NCBI RefSeq assembly: GCF_016598575.1
Contig: NZ_CP066801.1
Span: forward strand, 434,001 to 498,000
Reading direction: 5' to 3'
Origin: Streptomyces sp. HSG2
Lineage (GTDB): Bacteria > Actinomycetota > Actinomycetes > Streptomycetales > Streptomycetaceae
Length of the DNA stretch: 64,000 bases
Below, piece by piece: positions 43,922-53,891 of the stretch (position 1 is its first letter; the number at the start of each line of letters is the position of its first letter). Under the pieces are notes generated by a model. The model had not been told where the DNA came from. It searched no databases and saw nothing but the letters and a program-made list of their open reading frames with translations. A program made the translations under genes and the position numbers.

Positions 43922-45148
43922 TCAGGACAGCACCGCGGGCAGGACGCTGAGCCTGCGGATCATCCACTCCGACTCCCAGGAGACGGGCGTGTCGGTGCCG
44001 AGCCGCGCCCGGGGGAAGCGACTCAGGAAGCCGCGCACCGCGAGTCGCGCCTCCAGCCGGACCAGGGTGGCGCCGATGCAGTAGTGGGCCCCCAGCCCGA
44101 AGGAGAGGTGACCACGACCCGGCTCCCCCGCGGCGAAGCAGTCGGCGTCCTCCCCCGGCCCCCGGTTCGCGGCCGCGATGCTGACCTGCACCGGGGCGCC
44201 CTCGGGGATCAGGTAGCCGCCCAGGTCGATGTCCTCCGTGGCGAACCGCCAGGTCGGGTGCGGGAACGGAGGGTGGACGCGGAGGGCCTCCTCGACCCAC
44301 CGATTGATCTCCTCGTCGGTGCGGGGGCGCTCCTCGGGCGGCCGTCGCAGGGCCTCGAAGAGCGAGGCGGAGATCAGGCTGCCGGTCGTCTCGTACCCGG
44401 TGATGATCATGCCGACGGTCCAGACGACGACCTCGCCCTCGCTGACCGCCGCGTCGGGACCCTCCGCCGAGCCGAGCAGCCCGGTGATCACCCCCTCGGC
44501 GAGCGGCGCGGGGTCGCGGACCCAGTCCCGGACGGCGCCGAAGAGCGCGCCGACCGCCTCGGTGCGCGCCGGGTAGTCGGAGGAGTAGAGCATCACGTCG
44601 GTGATCGCGCGCAGTCGGCGCTCCGCCGCCGGGGGCAGGCCCAGCATCTCGGAGATGAAGGCCAACGGGATCCGGTGCGTGTAGTCCGTCACCACGTTGA
44701 TCTCGCCGGGCCGTTCCGACGCCGCCTTCTCCAGTTCGTCGAGGAAGCCCTCGACCTTGACGGCGACGCGGGCGCCCCACCGCTCGGTGTTGCGGGGACT
44801 GAGCACCGGCGTGTGCAGCCGGCGGATCCGCGCGTGGTCGTCACCGTCGCTCATGATCATCGCACGGGCGTACTTCGGGTCCGGCTGGGACCCCACCATC
44901 AGGCCCGGGCGGCGCATCCAGTCGGGCACTCTGCCGATGTCCTTGGCCAACTTGGGGTGGGTGAGCGCGGCCCGGACCAGGTCGGGGTCGCAGACAACCC
45001 AGGCGTGCCGGCCCAGGTAGGGGATCCGGACGACGGGCGCCACCCGGGCGGCGGCCAGCAGGTCGGGCATGCAGTCGAACAACCCCGGGTCCGTCGGCAT
45101 GCTCGCCTCGGGGGGCAGGGTGGGTCCGGGGTGCGTTCTGGCGTTCAC
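43922..45148 (-). CDS. staN: Cytochrome P450 StaN (second sugar C-N bond)
   Basis: A 408-residue bacterial P450. In staurosporine synthesis StaN forms the second bond between the aglycone indole nitrogen and C5' of the sugar, after StaG has made the first. The I-helix motif is ITGYETTGSLI (about 230), the ExxR of the K-helix is in EEALR, and the heme Cys is Cys357 in LSFGLGAHYCIGATL. The GTG start overlaps the staG stop (GTGA, 45148-45145), so the glycosyltransferase and this oxidase are made together. It is assigned StaN, not StaP, by its position beside staG. Confidence 0.9.
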   Translation of the reverse strand: MNARTHPGPTLPPEASMPTDPGLFDCMPDLLAAARVAPVVRIPYLGRHAWVVCDPDLVRAALTHPKLAKDIGRVPDWMRRPGLMVGSQPDPKYARAMIMSDGDDHARIRRLHTPVLSPRNTERWGARVAVKVEGFLDELEKAASERPGEINVVTDYTHRIPLAFISEMLGLPPAAERRLRAITDVMLYSSDYPARTEAVGALFGAVRDWVRDPAPLAEGVITGLLGSAEGPDAAVSEGEVVVWTVGMIITGYETTGSLISASLFEALRRPPEERPRTDEEINRWVEEALRVHPPFPHPTWRFATEDIDLGGYLIPEGAPVQVSIAAANRGPGEDADCFAAGEPGRGHLSFGLGAHYCIGATLVRLEARLAVRGFLSRFPRARLGTDTPVSWESEWMIRRLSVLPAVLS

Positions 45149-46455
45149 GGAGTGACACCTCCACTGGGGATCCGGCCGTGGGACTCGGCCGTGGCTTCGA
45201 TGAGATCGGCCGCTCGCCGCGCGGCGTCGCGACCCTCGTGCTCCCGGGCCAACGCGCGCGCCCGCAGCCGGTAGCGCTCCTCGCGCAGCACCGACCGCAC
45301 CGCCTGACGCAGAGCGGACTCCGACACGGCGCGCCGCTTGAGGACGATGCCCGTGCCACTCCACGCGATCCGGGCGGCGACGTCGGGGTTCTCCTCCGAT
45401 CCGGGCGCCGCCACCAGCGGAACGCCGCGGGCGAGAGCCGCGTTGACCCCGTTGTACCCGCCGTTGGTGACCATCACGTCGACTCGGGGCAACAGATGGT
45501 GATACGGCACGAAGCGTTCCACCCGGACGTTGTCGGGCAGCGGGCGAAGAAGGTCGACGTCCGGGGTGCTGCCGGTGGTGACGACGACGAGGACGTCCTC
45601 GCCGGCCAACGCGCGGACGGCGGGGACGAGCAGCCGTCCCACGTCGTTGGCGGTCGTCCCCTGGGTGACCAGGACCACGGGGAGCCCGGCGTCCAACTCT
45701 CCCCACCAGTCCGGTGGTTCGAAACCCTCCGGCGGCGCCCCGAACAGCCCGCCCACGAAATGGGTGCCCGGCAGGAGGTCGCCGCGGGGGAACTCGAAGG
45801 AGGGGACGGTGGCCATGAGGTAGAGGACCGGCGGGCGGGCGATGTTCTCCATGGCCGGCGTCGAGAGCCGATCCAACCCCGCGCGGACTCGCGCCCGGTC
45901 GGCCTCCCGCCGCAGCTCCCGCATCAGCAGGTGGTCCGCCGCCCATCTGAGCATCGCGTCGCGGACCCGTCCCGGCCACGAGGTGCCCGGCGGCAGCCCG
46001 CCACCGAGTGGCGCGGTGTCCCGACTCCCCAAAATGTAGACCGAGTTGTTCAACCAGGCCAGGGGGGTGCCGGAGCGTTCGGCCGCGAAGCAGGCCCCGT
46101 AGCACATGTCGTCGGCGAGAAGACAGTCGGCCGGGAAGCGCGCGAGGATCGCCGTCAGGTCCCGCGCCTGACCCGGGGCGGTCCGGTAGAAGATGTCGCG
46201 CACTCCGACCCGGAAGCTCTCGATCCCGGTGAGGCCGGCATGGTCGGGGAACGCCTCCTCGCGGCTCAGCCCGCCGAAGTCCAGCCCGGCGGTCATGGGT
46301 TCGAAGACGGCGCCGGTCCGCTCCACGCGGTCCCGGAAGGCGCGCCCGGTGTACCAGCGCACCTCGTGCCCGCGCCGGGTCAGTTCCCGGGAGACCTCGA
46401 CCATGCTCACGATGTGTCCGGGCGCCGGTGTGGTGGCGATCAGCACTCGCGTCAA
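45145..46455 (-). CDS. staG: Indolocarbazole N-glycosyltransferase StaG
   Basis: A 436-residue GT-B enzyme of the UGT/GT1 type. RVLIATTPAPGHIVSMVEVSRELTRRGHEV is the acceptor-domain N-terminus. VTNGGYNGVNAALARGVPLVAAPGSEENPDVAARI is the donor-binding signature, in which macrolide-type enzymes have HGG. In the sta pathway it links dTDP-L-ristosamine to a nitrogen of K252c. The start is a TTG at 46455, five bases after GGAGG; no ATG or GTG is as well placed. It is the first gene of the minus-strand unit, divergent from staO across a 350-base control region. Confidence 0.92.
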   Translation of the reverse strand: MTRVLIATTPAPGHIVSMVEVSRELTRRGHEVRWYTGRAFRDRVERTGAVFEPMTAGLDFGGLSREEAFPDHAGLTGIESFRVGVRDIFYRTAPGQARDLTAILARFPADCLLADDMCYGACFAAERSGTPLAWLNNSVYILGSRDTAPLGGGLPPGTSWPGRVRDAMLRWAADHLLMRELRREADRARVRAGLDRLSTPAMENIARPPVLYLMATVPSFEFPRGDLLPGTHFVGGLFGAPPEGFEPPDWWGELDAGLPVVLVTQGTTANDVGRLLVPAVRALAGEDVLVVVTTGSTPDVDLLRPLPDNVRVERFVPYHHLLPRVDVMVTNGGYNGVNAALARGVPLVAAPGSEENPDVAARIAWSGTGIVLKRRAVSESALRQAVRSVLREERYRLRARALAREHEGRDAARRAADLIEATAESHGRIPSGGVTP

Positions 46456-46805
46456 CGTTGCCTCCGTCGGGTCGCGCGTCGGGTCCCCGGGCGGAGGGGG
46501 CACCCGACGGGCGCGCCCGTCCGGGCACACAGGCCAGCATGTCCGCCGCGGCGGTCGACGTGGGGGGACCGGACGGAAGCCCACGCGTCCGCGTGGGGTG
46601 ACGGCGCCGCTCCGCCCGGGCCCGGCGCTTCCGCGGGGGTCGAACCACCCGAGTCGGGGCTCGGCGAGGGATACGGGCGGGTGACCGGTCCCCGGAGAAT
46701 GGCCGCCAGGCGCTCACCGGCGCCGTCCCGGCCTGGTCGGGCGAGTCGCCGGTGTTCTTCCAGGACCCGCCCCCGGCCTTGGACATCGCGTACTGGAGGA
46801 GATCC
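46456..46805. promoter_or_regulatory. Divergent control region between staG and staO
   Basis: The only shared upstream region of the two biosynthetic arms. It contains an 18-base inverted repeat (46580-46597) and no gene, although the frame of staO stays open back to 46752. StaR is expected to act here. Confidence 0.65.
46580..46597. promoter_or_regulatory. Candidate operator CCCACGCG-TC-CGCGTGGG
   Basis: A perfect 8-base inverted repeat around TC, 125 bases upstream of staG and 209 bases upstream of staO. It is the most symmetrical site in the divergent region and a candidate binding site for StaR or another regulator. Confidence 0.5.
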
Positions 46806-48323
46806 GTGACCGCACCCCCGCAGGAGTTCGACGGACCAGGCGGCGTCAACGGTGGTCCGAAGAGGATCACCGTCGTCGGCGCGGGCGTCGCCGGCTTGGT
46901 GACGGCGTACGAGCTGGAGCGTCTCGGGCACCAGGTCGAGGTCGTCGAAGGCAGCCACGAGATCGGCGGACGCGTCCGCACCCACCGCTTCGCCGCGGGC
47001 GGCCGGGCCGGGCCGTACGCCGAGTTGGGGGCGATGCGGATACCCGCGGGACATCGGCTGACCATGCACTACATCGCCGAACTCGGCTTGCAGGAAAGGG
47101 TCCGCGAATTCCGGACGCTCTTCTCCGACGACGCCACCTACCTGCCCGACTCCGCCTCGGGTCACCTGCGGGTGCGGGAGGCCCGCGAGGATCTCGTCAC
47201 CTCGTTCGCCGCGGGTCTGCCCGACCACCGCTACCGGGACGACACCCTCTTGTTCGGGGCCTGGTTGGACGCGAGCATACGGGCCATCGCCCCGCGTCGG
47301 TTCTACGAGGAGCTACGCCACGACACGGTCGTGGAACTCCTCGACCGTGTCGACCCCATCGACCTGGCGCCGTACCGGCGCGGTGGCGCTCGGACCCGGG
47401 TCGACCTGCACGCCTTCTTCTCCGACCACCCCCAGGTCCGGTCCTCGTGCCCACCCGACCTGGAGCGCTTCCTCGACGACGTGCTGGATGAGACCAGTTC
47501 CAACATCGTGCGGCTGCGGGGCGGGATGGACGCCCTGCCCCGGAAACTCGCGAGGCGGATCCGCGGGAGGATCTCCACCGGCATGGAGGTCGTGGGGATC
47601 GACGTCCGGGACGACACCGTGGTATTGAGGGTGCGGCAGGGCGCGCGGACCCTCACGCTGCGACGCGACTACGTGGTCTGCACCATCCCCTTCACGGTGC
47701 TCCGGCGCATGCCGCTGACCGGGTTCGACCAGGACAAGTTGGACATCGTCCATCACACGAAGTACTGGTCGGCCACCAAGGTGGCCTTCCACTGCCGCGA
47801 GGCGTTCTGGGAGAAGGACGGCATCAACGGGGGCGCGTCCTTCACCGGTGGCCACGTACGGCAGACCTACTATCCCCCGGTGGAGGGCGATCCGACGCTG
47901 GGAGCGGTCCTCCTCGCCAGCTACAGCATCGGCCCGGACGCCGACGCCCTGGGGAGGCTGGGCGAGCGCGAGCGCGACGCGGTCATCGTGGAGGAGTTGA
48001 GCGCCGTGCACGAGGAGTTGCGCGAGCCCTCGATGATCCTGGACACGGTGGGGCTCGCCTGGGGCTCGCGCAGATGGTCGAGGGGGGCGGCGACGGTGCG
48101 CTGGGGCCAGGAGTCGGCCGTCCGCGAGGCGGAGCGGCGGGCGGCGGCCCGACCGCAGCGGGGGCTGTTCTTCGCCGGCGAACACTGTTCGTCCAAACCC
48201 GCGTGGATCGAGGGCGCCATCGAATCGGGCATCGACGCGGCGCATGAGATCGAGTGGTACGAGCCGCGCGCCAGCAGGGTGTTCGCCGTCGCCCGGCCGA
48301 TTCGCGCGGACGGGCCGGCATGA
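46806..48323 (+). CDS. staO: L-tryptophan oxidase StaO
   Basis: A 505-residue FAD-dependent L-amino-acid oxidase of the RebO/VioA/StaO group. It oxidises L-tryptophan to the indole-3-pyruvate imine, the first committed step. The FAD motif ITVVGAGVAGLVTAYELERLGHQVEVVE is near the N-terminus, followed by GGRVRTHRF and a C-terminal FAD block LFFAGEHCSSKPAWIEGAIESG. The GTG at 46806 sits 5 bases after GGAGGA. A GTG at 46752 would add VFFQDPPPALDIAYWRRS, which looks protein-like but has no ribosome site. Its stop overlaps the staD start (ATGA). Confidence 0.93.
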   Translation: MTAPPQEFDGPGGVNGGPKRITVVGAGVAGLVTAYELERLGHQVEVVEGSHEIGGRVRTHRFAAGGRAGPYAELGAMRIPAGHRLTMHYIAELGLQERVREFRTLFSDDATYLPDSASGHLRVREAREDLVTSFAAGLPDHRYRDDTLLFGAWLDASIRAIAPRRFYEELRHDTVVELLDRVDPIDLAPYRRGGARTRVDLHAFFSDHPQVRSSCPPDLERFLDDVLDETSSNIVRLRGGMDALPRKLARRIRGRISTGMEVVGIDVRDDTVVLRVRQGARTLTLRRDYVVCTIPFTVLRRMPLTGFDQDKLDIVHHTKYWSATKVAFHCREAFWEKDGINGGASFTGGHVRQTYYPPVEGDPTLGAVLLASYSIGPDADALGRLGERERDAVIVEELSAVHEELREPSMILDTVGLAWGSRRWSRGAATVRWGQESAVREAERRAAARPQRGLFFAGEHCSSKPAWIEGAIESGIDAAHEIEWYEPRASRVFAVARPIRADGPA

Positions 48324-51300
48324 GCGTCTTCGACCTGCCGCGACTGCACTTCGCCGGCGTCGCCACGACCCACCTGCCGACCGGTCCGCGCGGCGGTCTG
48401 GTCGACCTGGCGGCGAACACCGCGCTCACGGCAGACGGGCGCGCCTTCCCCGCGGACCGCCCGGCGCAGGAGTACCGCGACCATCTGGACCGTCTGGGGC
48501 CGCGGTGCGACGGCCACGGCCGCCCGACCCCCGACGGCCGCTTCAGCGCGGCCACCGGTACGCACTTCTCGGGCAACGGGCACTTCTCGGTCGACGCGCG
48601 CGTCCTCGGCGTCGAGGTGCGCGCCGGTGAGGTCGACACCGCTGATCCGGTGGTGGGCCGGTCCGTGGACCTGTGGGGCCACTACAACGACTACCTGGCG
48701 ACCACGGTCAATCGGGCCCGGGTCTTCGACGTCGACCCGACCTGCGATCGGACCACGACCCTGATGGTCGGGCGTTTCTGCTTCGGCCGGCGGGGGCGGT
48801 CGCACGACGTCGGGTACATGGCCACCGGGGGTGTTCGGGGCTTCCATCCCCCCCGGTGGCACCGGTTCGACACCGTCGGGGGGAACGGGGGCGGTCGGGC
48901 GGCGCGGCGCCTCCCGCGCTCCGTGGTCCACCAGTTCGTCGTGGCCGAGGAGGACGGACCGGACTGGTTCGAGGAGGCCGGCCTGTCTCCCGTCGTGTCG
49001 CGACTGCGGGAGGTGACGCGGTCCGCCGGGGTGGGCGGCCTGGTGGTCCAGTTCGCGCTCGTCGCCCCGGACCCGCCGCGTGAACCCGACGGTCCGACGC
49101 GGTGGCGGTTGCGGGGGACGGTCGCGCCCTGGCGGGGCGACGAGGCACGCACCTGTCCGGCCGGCCGGCTCATGCTGCCCGCCCGGGACGGCGACCCCGG
49201 CGGGCTGCACCACCTCACCGTGGCGCTCACGGACGAGCACGTCACCCTGAACATGATCACCGCGTGGCCGGTGGACGACGCGGGGGCGGGCCTGGGCGAC
49301 CTGGAGCTGCGGACGGCGCGCGGGGGGCGGCTGATGGCCCGGGTGCCCCGGGAGGCGTACGCGAGCGCCGCGGACGACTCGACGGGTGGGCTGGTCACCG
49401 TGGCGGCCCGGTCCCCGGCCGCCGCCGCGGCCGGGGAGGGGCTTCGTCTGGTGAGCGTGGGGGCGCAGGGTCCGGTGGTGCGCATGCGGGAGCGCGAGGT
49501 CGACGTCCAGGCCGACGAGGCGTGTCCGGTCCTGGAACACCCCCGGGCTCCGGGTGACGCGGAGCACGACGTCGTCGTCCTGGTGCGGTCCTTCGTGCGG
49601 GGGCGCCCCGAGCGCGTCGAGGGGATCGCCGTCCGGCAGTTCTTCAATCCGCGCTCGCTGCCCCGCCACCCCGTGGCCACCGACCCCGGTGCGCGGTGCT
49701 CGGACCTGGAGACGGTCAGGATCCGTCCCGGTGGGCAGGACGGTCGGGGGCGGTGGTCGGGCGACTGCGCCTTGGACACCGACGAGCACGGCCGGGGCCG
49801 GTTCACCCTGCGCGGGGCGACGGCGGGAACCACCCGGATCCTGCTCGCCACCGGGGAGGACGACCTGCCCTGCGAGCGGGACCGTCCGGGCTCCGCGCAC
49901 CGGGCTCTCGACCACGCCGAGGCGTCCGGCCACTGGTCCGGTGTCGGGTATCTGTCGGTGCGGGTCCTGCCCGACGACTGGCGACTGGAGTCCGTCCCGG
50001 CGGAGGAGGTGACGTTCGACCTCGTACACCGGGAGGTGCTGGCCTACTACGAGCACCTGTACGCGTTCATGCGGGCGGAGGTCTTCAGCCTGGCGGACCG
50101 GTGCAAGGTCGAGACGTACGCGAAGCTGATCTGGCAGATGTGCGACCCCCGGAACAAGGCGAAGACCTACTACATGCCGCCGACGCGTGAGCTGTCCGAG
50201 CCGAAGGCCCGATTGCTGCTGAGGTTCCTGCGGGCCCGGCAGGCGCCGGACGCGGTGCTGACGACGGTTCCGCCGTCCGGTCGCCGGCACCGGGAGATCA
50301 CCACCCGGGACGAGCTGGTCCGGTTGCTGCGCGAGGCGGTGAGCCTCGAACTGGCCGTCATGCTCCAGTACTTGTACGCGGCCTACTCCGTCCCCACCCA
50401 CGGTGTCGGCCTGGAGTACCTGCGCCGGGGTCTGTGGACACCGTCCCAGCTCCGCCTGGCCTGCGGCGACGGCGGCGAGACCCGTGAGGAGGGCCTCAGG
50501 GGGACGTTGCTCGGCATCGCCCGCGAGGAGATGATCCACTTCCTGCTCGTCAACAACATCCTCATGGCGGTGGGCGAGCCCTTCCACGTGCCCCGGATCG
50601 ACTTCGCCACCGTCAACCACGAGATCCCGGTGCCGTTGGACTTCGCGCTGGAGCGGCTGGGGCCCGGCAGTCTGGAGCGGTTCACCCTGATCGAACGGCC
50701 GTCGAGCCTCGTCGAGGACGTCCGGCGGGGCGAGCCGACCACGGGCCCGCCCATTCTCCACGAACGCGCCTACGGGTCGCTGAGCGAGCTGTACGCCGCG
50801 ATCCGGGAGGGCCTGCGGCGGATACCGGACCTCTTCCTGGTCGAGCGGGGCAGAGGAGGCGGGGAGCACCACCTCTTCCTGCGCGGATCGTTGGAGCGTC
50901 GCCACCCGGACTACCAGTTGGAGGTCGACGACCTGGCCGGGGCTCTCTTCGCGGTCGACGTGATCACCGAGCAGGGAGAGGGCGGAGTGCGCGACCCCGG
51001 CGACGGTGAGGAGTCGCACTACACGGCGTTCCTGCGGATGCGCGAGTTCCTCGGGGGGGCCGGGGGCACCGCGCGGGGCCGGGAACCGTGGAATCCGTCC
51101 TATCCCGTCCTGCGCAATCCCGTGCTGGAGAGTCGGGACGCGGCGACGCGGCGGGTCACCGACCCGGACGCCCGCGAGGTCATGCGGCTTTTCAACCGCG
51201 CCTACCACCTGTCGCTGCGTCTCATGGCCCAGCACTTCGGCGAAGGGCCGGACCGGAGCCTGCGGCGGTCGGACCTGATGAACGCGGCGATCGACATGAT

Positions 51301-51553
51301 GACCGGGCTGATGCGACCGCTGGCGGAGTCGCTCGTGACCATGCCCTCGGGTCTCGCCGGAGCCACCGCCGGGCCCTCCTTCGAACTGCCCGCTTACCCC
51401 GCCCCGGTGGCCCGCCCGGACGTGGCCCGGCGAGGTCTGGCGCGAGACCTCGACGAGCTGGCGACGTCCTGCGCCAAGCATCCGCTGGTCCCCGACCACG
51501 TCGGGGCGATGAGCGCCTCCTGGGCCGACCGCTTCCGACCGGATCGCCGATAG
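48320..51553 (+). CDS. staD: Chromopyrrolic acid synthase StaD (VioB/RebD family)
   Basis: A 1077-residue heme enzyme that couples two indole-3-pyruvate imines to chromopyrrolic acid. The N-terminus MSVFDLPRLHFAGVATTHLPTGP and FSGNGHFSVDARV are typical of VioB/RebD/StaD. A ferritin-like segment (about 670-740) has EAVSLELAVMLQYLYAAYSV and AREEMIHFLLVNNILMAVGEPFHVPRI, matching the VioB ferritin-like domain. Length is normal for the family. The ATG overlaps the staO TGA, which couples the two enzymes of the first chemical step. It is the largest gene of the cluster. Confidence 0.95.
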   Translation: MSVFDLPRLHFAGVATTHLPTGPRGGLVDLAANTALTADGRAFPADRPAQEYRDHLDRLGPRCDGHGRPTPDGRFSAATGTHFSGNGHFSVDARVLGVEVRAGEVDTADPVVGRSVDLWGHYNDYLATTVNRARVFDVDPTCDRTTTLMVGRFCFGRRGRSHDVGYMATGGVRGFHPPRWHRFDTVGGNGGGRAARRLPRSVVHQFVVAEEDGPDWFEEAGLSPVVSRLREVTRSAGVGGLVVQFALVAPDPPREPDGPTRWRLRGTVAPWRGDEARTCPAGRLMLPARDGDPGGLHHLTVALTDEHVTLNMITAWPVDDAGAGLGDLELRTARGGRLMARVPREAYASAADDSTGGLVTVAARSPAAAAAGEGLRLVSVGAQGPVVRMREREVDVQADEACPVLEHPRAPGDAEHDVVVLVRSFVRGRPERVEGIAVRQFFNPRSLPRHPVATDPGARCSDLETVRIRPGGQDGRGRWSGDCALDTDEHGRGRFTLRGATAGTTRILLATGEDDLPCERDRPGSAHRALDHAEASGHWSGVGYLSVRVLPDDWRLESVPAEEVTFDLVHREVLAYYEHLYAFMRAEVFSLADRCKVETYAKLIWQMCDPRNKAKTYYMPPTRELSEPKARLLLRFLRARQAPDAVLTTVPPSGRRHREITTRDELVRLLREAVSLELAVMLQYLYAAYSVPTHGVGLEYLRRGLWTPSQLRLACGDGGETREEGLRGTLLGIAREEMIHFLLVNNILMAVGEPFHVPRIDFATVNHEIPVPLDFALERLGPGSLERFTLIERPSSLVEDVRRGEPTTGPPILHERAYGSLSELYAAIREGLRRIPDLFLVERGRGGGEHHLFLRGSLERRHPDYQLEVDDLAGALFAVDVITEQGEGGVRDPGDGEESHYTAFLRMREFLGGAGGTARGREPWNPSYPVLRNPVLESRDAATRRVTDPDAREVMRLFNRAYHLSLRLMAQHFGEGPDRSLRRSDLMNAAIDMMTGLMRPLAESLVTMPSGLAGATAGPSFELPAYPAPVARPDVARRGLARDLDELATSCAKHPLVPDHVGAMSASWADRFRPDRR

Positions 51554-51604
51554 GGGGCGACGGCCGCGTCGAGACAGGGTCACGCTCGGACCGAAGGAGT
51601 CCTC

Positions 51605-52921
51605 ATGCCCTCCGCGACACTGCCCCGGTTCGCCCTCACCGGCTGGGCCGAGCAGGACATCGCCGACCCTTACCCGGTGTACCGGCGCTACCGGGAGACG
51701 GCCCCGGTGCACCGGGGGGCGTCCCTCCCGGGCGAGCCGGATACGTTCTACGTCTTCTCCCACGACGAGGTGGTACGGGTCCTCACCGACCGGAGGTTCG
51801 GCAGAGGCGCTCCGGCGGAAACGGCCGGCTCGCGCGAGTCGGCGAGTCCGGTGCCCGCCGAGTACGGCGCGACGCGCCGCGTCGTCGACGACTGGCTGGT
51901 CTTCATGGACCCGCCCCGGCACACACGACTGCGCTCCCTGCTCGCCCGGGAGTTCTCCCCTTCCGTCGTCGCCGGACTCCGTCCGCGCGTCGAACGCATC
52001 GCCCACACCCTCCTGCTGCGGCTCGCCGGCCGCCGGAAGGTCGATCTGGTGGCGGAGTTCGCGGCTCCGCTCCCGATCCTGGTGATCTGCGAGCTCCTCG
52101 GCGTCCCGGGTGAGGACCACCGCATGCTCCGCGCCAACGCCCTGGCCCTGCAAGGCGCGGGCACCGGCCGCTCGGGCGGCCGCGCCGACCGTCACGCCCG
52201 CGCGGAGGCCGCCGCCGAGGAGTTCACCGCCTACTTCCGGCGGGAGGCGGAGCGGCGACGGGATCCCGAGTGGGACGACCGCGACGACCTCCTCACCCTC
52301 CTGGTGCGCGCCCGGGACGGAGAGGCGGCGTTGAGCACGGAACTCATCGTGGCCACCTGCGTGCACCTGCTCACCGCCGGACACGAGACCACGACCAACC
52401 TCCTGGCCAAGGCGGTGCTGGCATTGCGCGCGCACCCCTCGGCGCTGCGGGAGCTGCGGAAGAGCCCCGCCCTGATCCCGGGAGCGATCGAGGAGTTGCT
52501 GCGCTACGACCCGCCCGTGCAGGCGATCACCCGCAGGGCTTCCGACGAAGCGGTCCTCGGCGGCCTCCGGGTGGCGCGGGGCAGTCGGGTGGTGGCGCTG
52601 CTGGGCTCGGCGAACCGGGATCCGGACCGCTTCGCCGACCCGGACGTGCTGGACGTGCGTCGGCCGGCCGACCGTCATCTGGGTTTCGGCCTCGGCATCC
52701 ACTACTGCCTCGGCGCCGCCCTGGCCCGGGCCGAGGGCGAGTTGGGTCTCCGCGCGCTCCTGGACGCGCTGCCGGGGCTGGAGAGGGCGCGACACCGTGT
52801 GGCGTACGCGGACGACATGGTCTTCCACGGCCCGGCCCGGCTCCGCCTCGACCTGCCGTCCCCCCTGTCCCCGACCCCTTCGAACGCGACGCTTCGATCC
52901 CGCCCGACGGACGAGAGGTGA
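51605..52921 (+). CDS. staP: Cytochrome P450 StaP (aryl-aryl coupling)
   Basis: A 438-residue P450. StaP performs the intramolecular C-C coupling of chromopyrrolic acid; with StaC present the product is K252c. The I-helix is [15 protein letters not shown] (about 255-270), ExxR appears in [17 protein letters not shown], and the heme ligand is Cys368 in [20 protein letters not shown] run of Ser/Pro/Arg at the C-terminus is probably disordered. The ATG follows GAAGGAG. It lies 51 bases after staD and 8 bases before staMA. Confidence 0.93.
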   Translation: MPSATLPRFALTGWAEQDIADPYPVYRRYRETAPVHRGASLPGEPDTFYVFSHDEVVRVLTDRRFGRGAPAETAGSRESASPVPAEYGATRRVVDDWLVFMDPPRHTRLRSLLAREFSPSVVAGLRPRVERIAHTLLLRLAGRRKVDLVAEFAAPLPILVICELLGVPGEDHRMLRANALALQGAGTGRSGGRADRHARAEAAAEEFTAYFRREAERRRDPEWDDRDDLLTLLVRARDGEAALSTELIVATCVHLLTAGHETTTNLLAKAVLALRAHPSALRELRKSPALIPGAIEELLRYDPPVQAITRRASDEAVLGGLRVARGSRVVALLGSANRDPDRFADPDVLDVRRPADRHLGFGLGIHYCLGAALARAEGELGLRALLDALPGLERARHRVAYADDMVFHGPARLRLDLPSPLSPTPSNATLRSRPTDER

Positions 52922-52929
52922 GAAGGACG

Positions 52930-53754
52930 ATGACACCGCAGCCCGACACCACGGAATCGGTGGGCCGGACCTACGAGCGCTTCGCGGAGGCCGGCGCCTC
53001 CGACGCGCTGGGCGGGAACATCCACGCCGGGTACTGGGACGACGACCCCGACGTCCCCGTGGCCGAGGCGACGGACCGTCTCACGGACGTGGTCGCCGCC
53101 CGCCTCGCGCCCGGACCGGACGCGCGTCTGCTGGACGTGGGGTGCGGCACCGGGGTGCCGGCGGTGCGGATCGCGACGACCCACCGATCGCGGGTCACGG
53201 GGATCGACGCGAGCGAACGGCAGGTGGCCGAGGCGTCCGCACGGGCGCGCCGGTCCGGTGTCGGCGATCGGATCTCCTTCCGGCTCGCGGACGCCGGGGA
53301 ACGGCTCCCCTTCGACGACGGCCACTTCGACGGGGCGTGGGCGATCGAGTCGCTGCTCCATCTGACCGACCCGGGAGCGGCCCTGGCGGAGATCCATCGG
53401 GTGGTGCGTCCCGACGGACGCCTGGTCGTCGCCGATCTGTGTCGGCGGGAGCGGTCCGCCGACGACGAGGCGGTCTGGGACGGCATGCTGCGGATGTACG
53501 AGATCGCCACCATCGCCACCCCCGAGGAACACCGGGAGCGCCTCGCCGCGTCCGGCTGGCGGGTGTCGGACCTGTCCGAGGTCGGCGAGCGGGTCCGCCC
53601 CAGCTACGGGCACGCGGCGGCGGCCTTCCGCGAGCTGGCGGACGGCCTCGCTCCGGCCGCGCGCCAGGAGATCAGCGCCGCGGCCCGGCTGATGGAGTCC
53701 TTCGGCCGGCATCCCCACGCCGGCTATGTGCTGATCACCGCGGTTCGCGACTGA
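52930..53754 (+). CDS. staMA: Sugar N-methyltransferase StaMA
   Basis: A 274-residue class I SAM methyltransferase of the UbiE/Methyltransf_11 type. Motif I is RLLDVGCGTGVPAVRIA (about 66-82), the acidic motif II is VTGIDAS, and the post-I region is LPFDDGHFDGAWAIESLLHL. In the sta cluster the gene between staP and staJ is staMA, reported as the 3'-N-methyltransferase. It is 26% or so alike by eye to StaMB over the SAM fold, and the two are assigned by position. The ATG has AGAAGGA just upstream; staP ends 8 bases before. Confidence 0.87.
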   Translation: MTPQPDTTESVGRTYERFAEAGASDALGGNIHAGYWDDDPDVPVAEATDRLTDVVAARLAPGPDARLLDVGCGTGVPAVRIATTHRSRVTGIDASERQVAEASARARRSGVGDRISFRLADAGERLPFDDGHFDGAWAIESLLHLTDPGAALAEIHRVVRPDGRLVVADLCRRERSADDEAVWDGMLRMYEIATIATPEEHRERLAASGWRVSDLSEVGERVRPSYGHAAAAFRELADGLAPAARQEISAAARLMESFGRHPHAGYVLITAVRD

Positions 53755-53891
53755 GCCGTCCCGGCTGCCCGCTCGGCCGAGGCGAACCACCGGCCGCCCA
53801 GGGCGTGTCACGAGAGCCCCGCCCGCCCCCGGACAGACGGCCCGCGTCCCCACCGCGGCAAGTCCGTGCCACCGCGGATCAAGGAGAGCCC

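Noticed and set aside
47921..52936. A 1671-codon open frame on the minus strand opposite staO, staD and staP
   Set aside because: It is antisense to three well-supported genes, is Arg/Gly/Pro/His-rich with no domain, and exists because codons in very GC-rich genes leave the opposite strand nearly free of stops.
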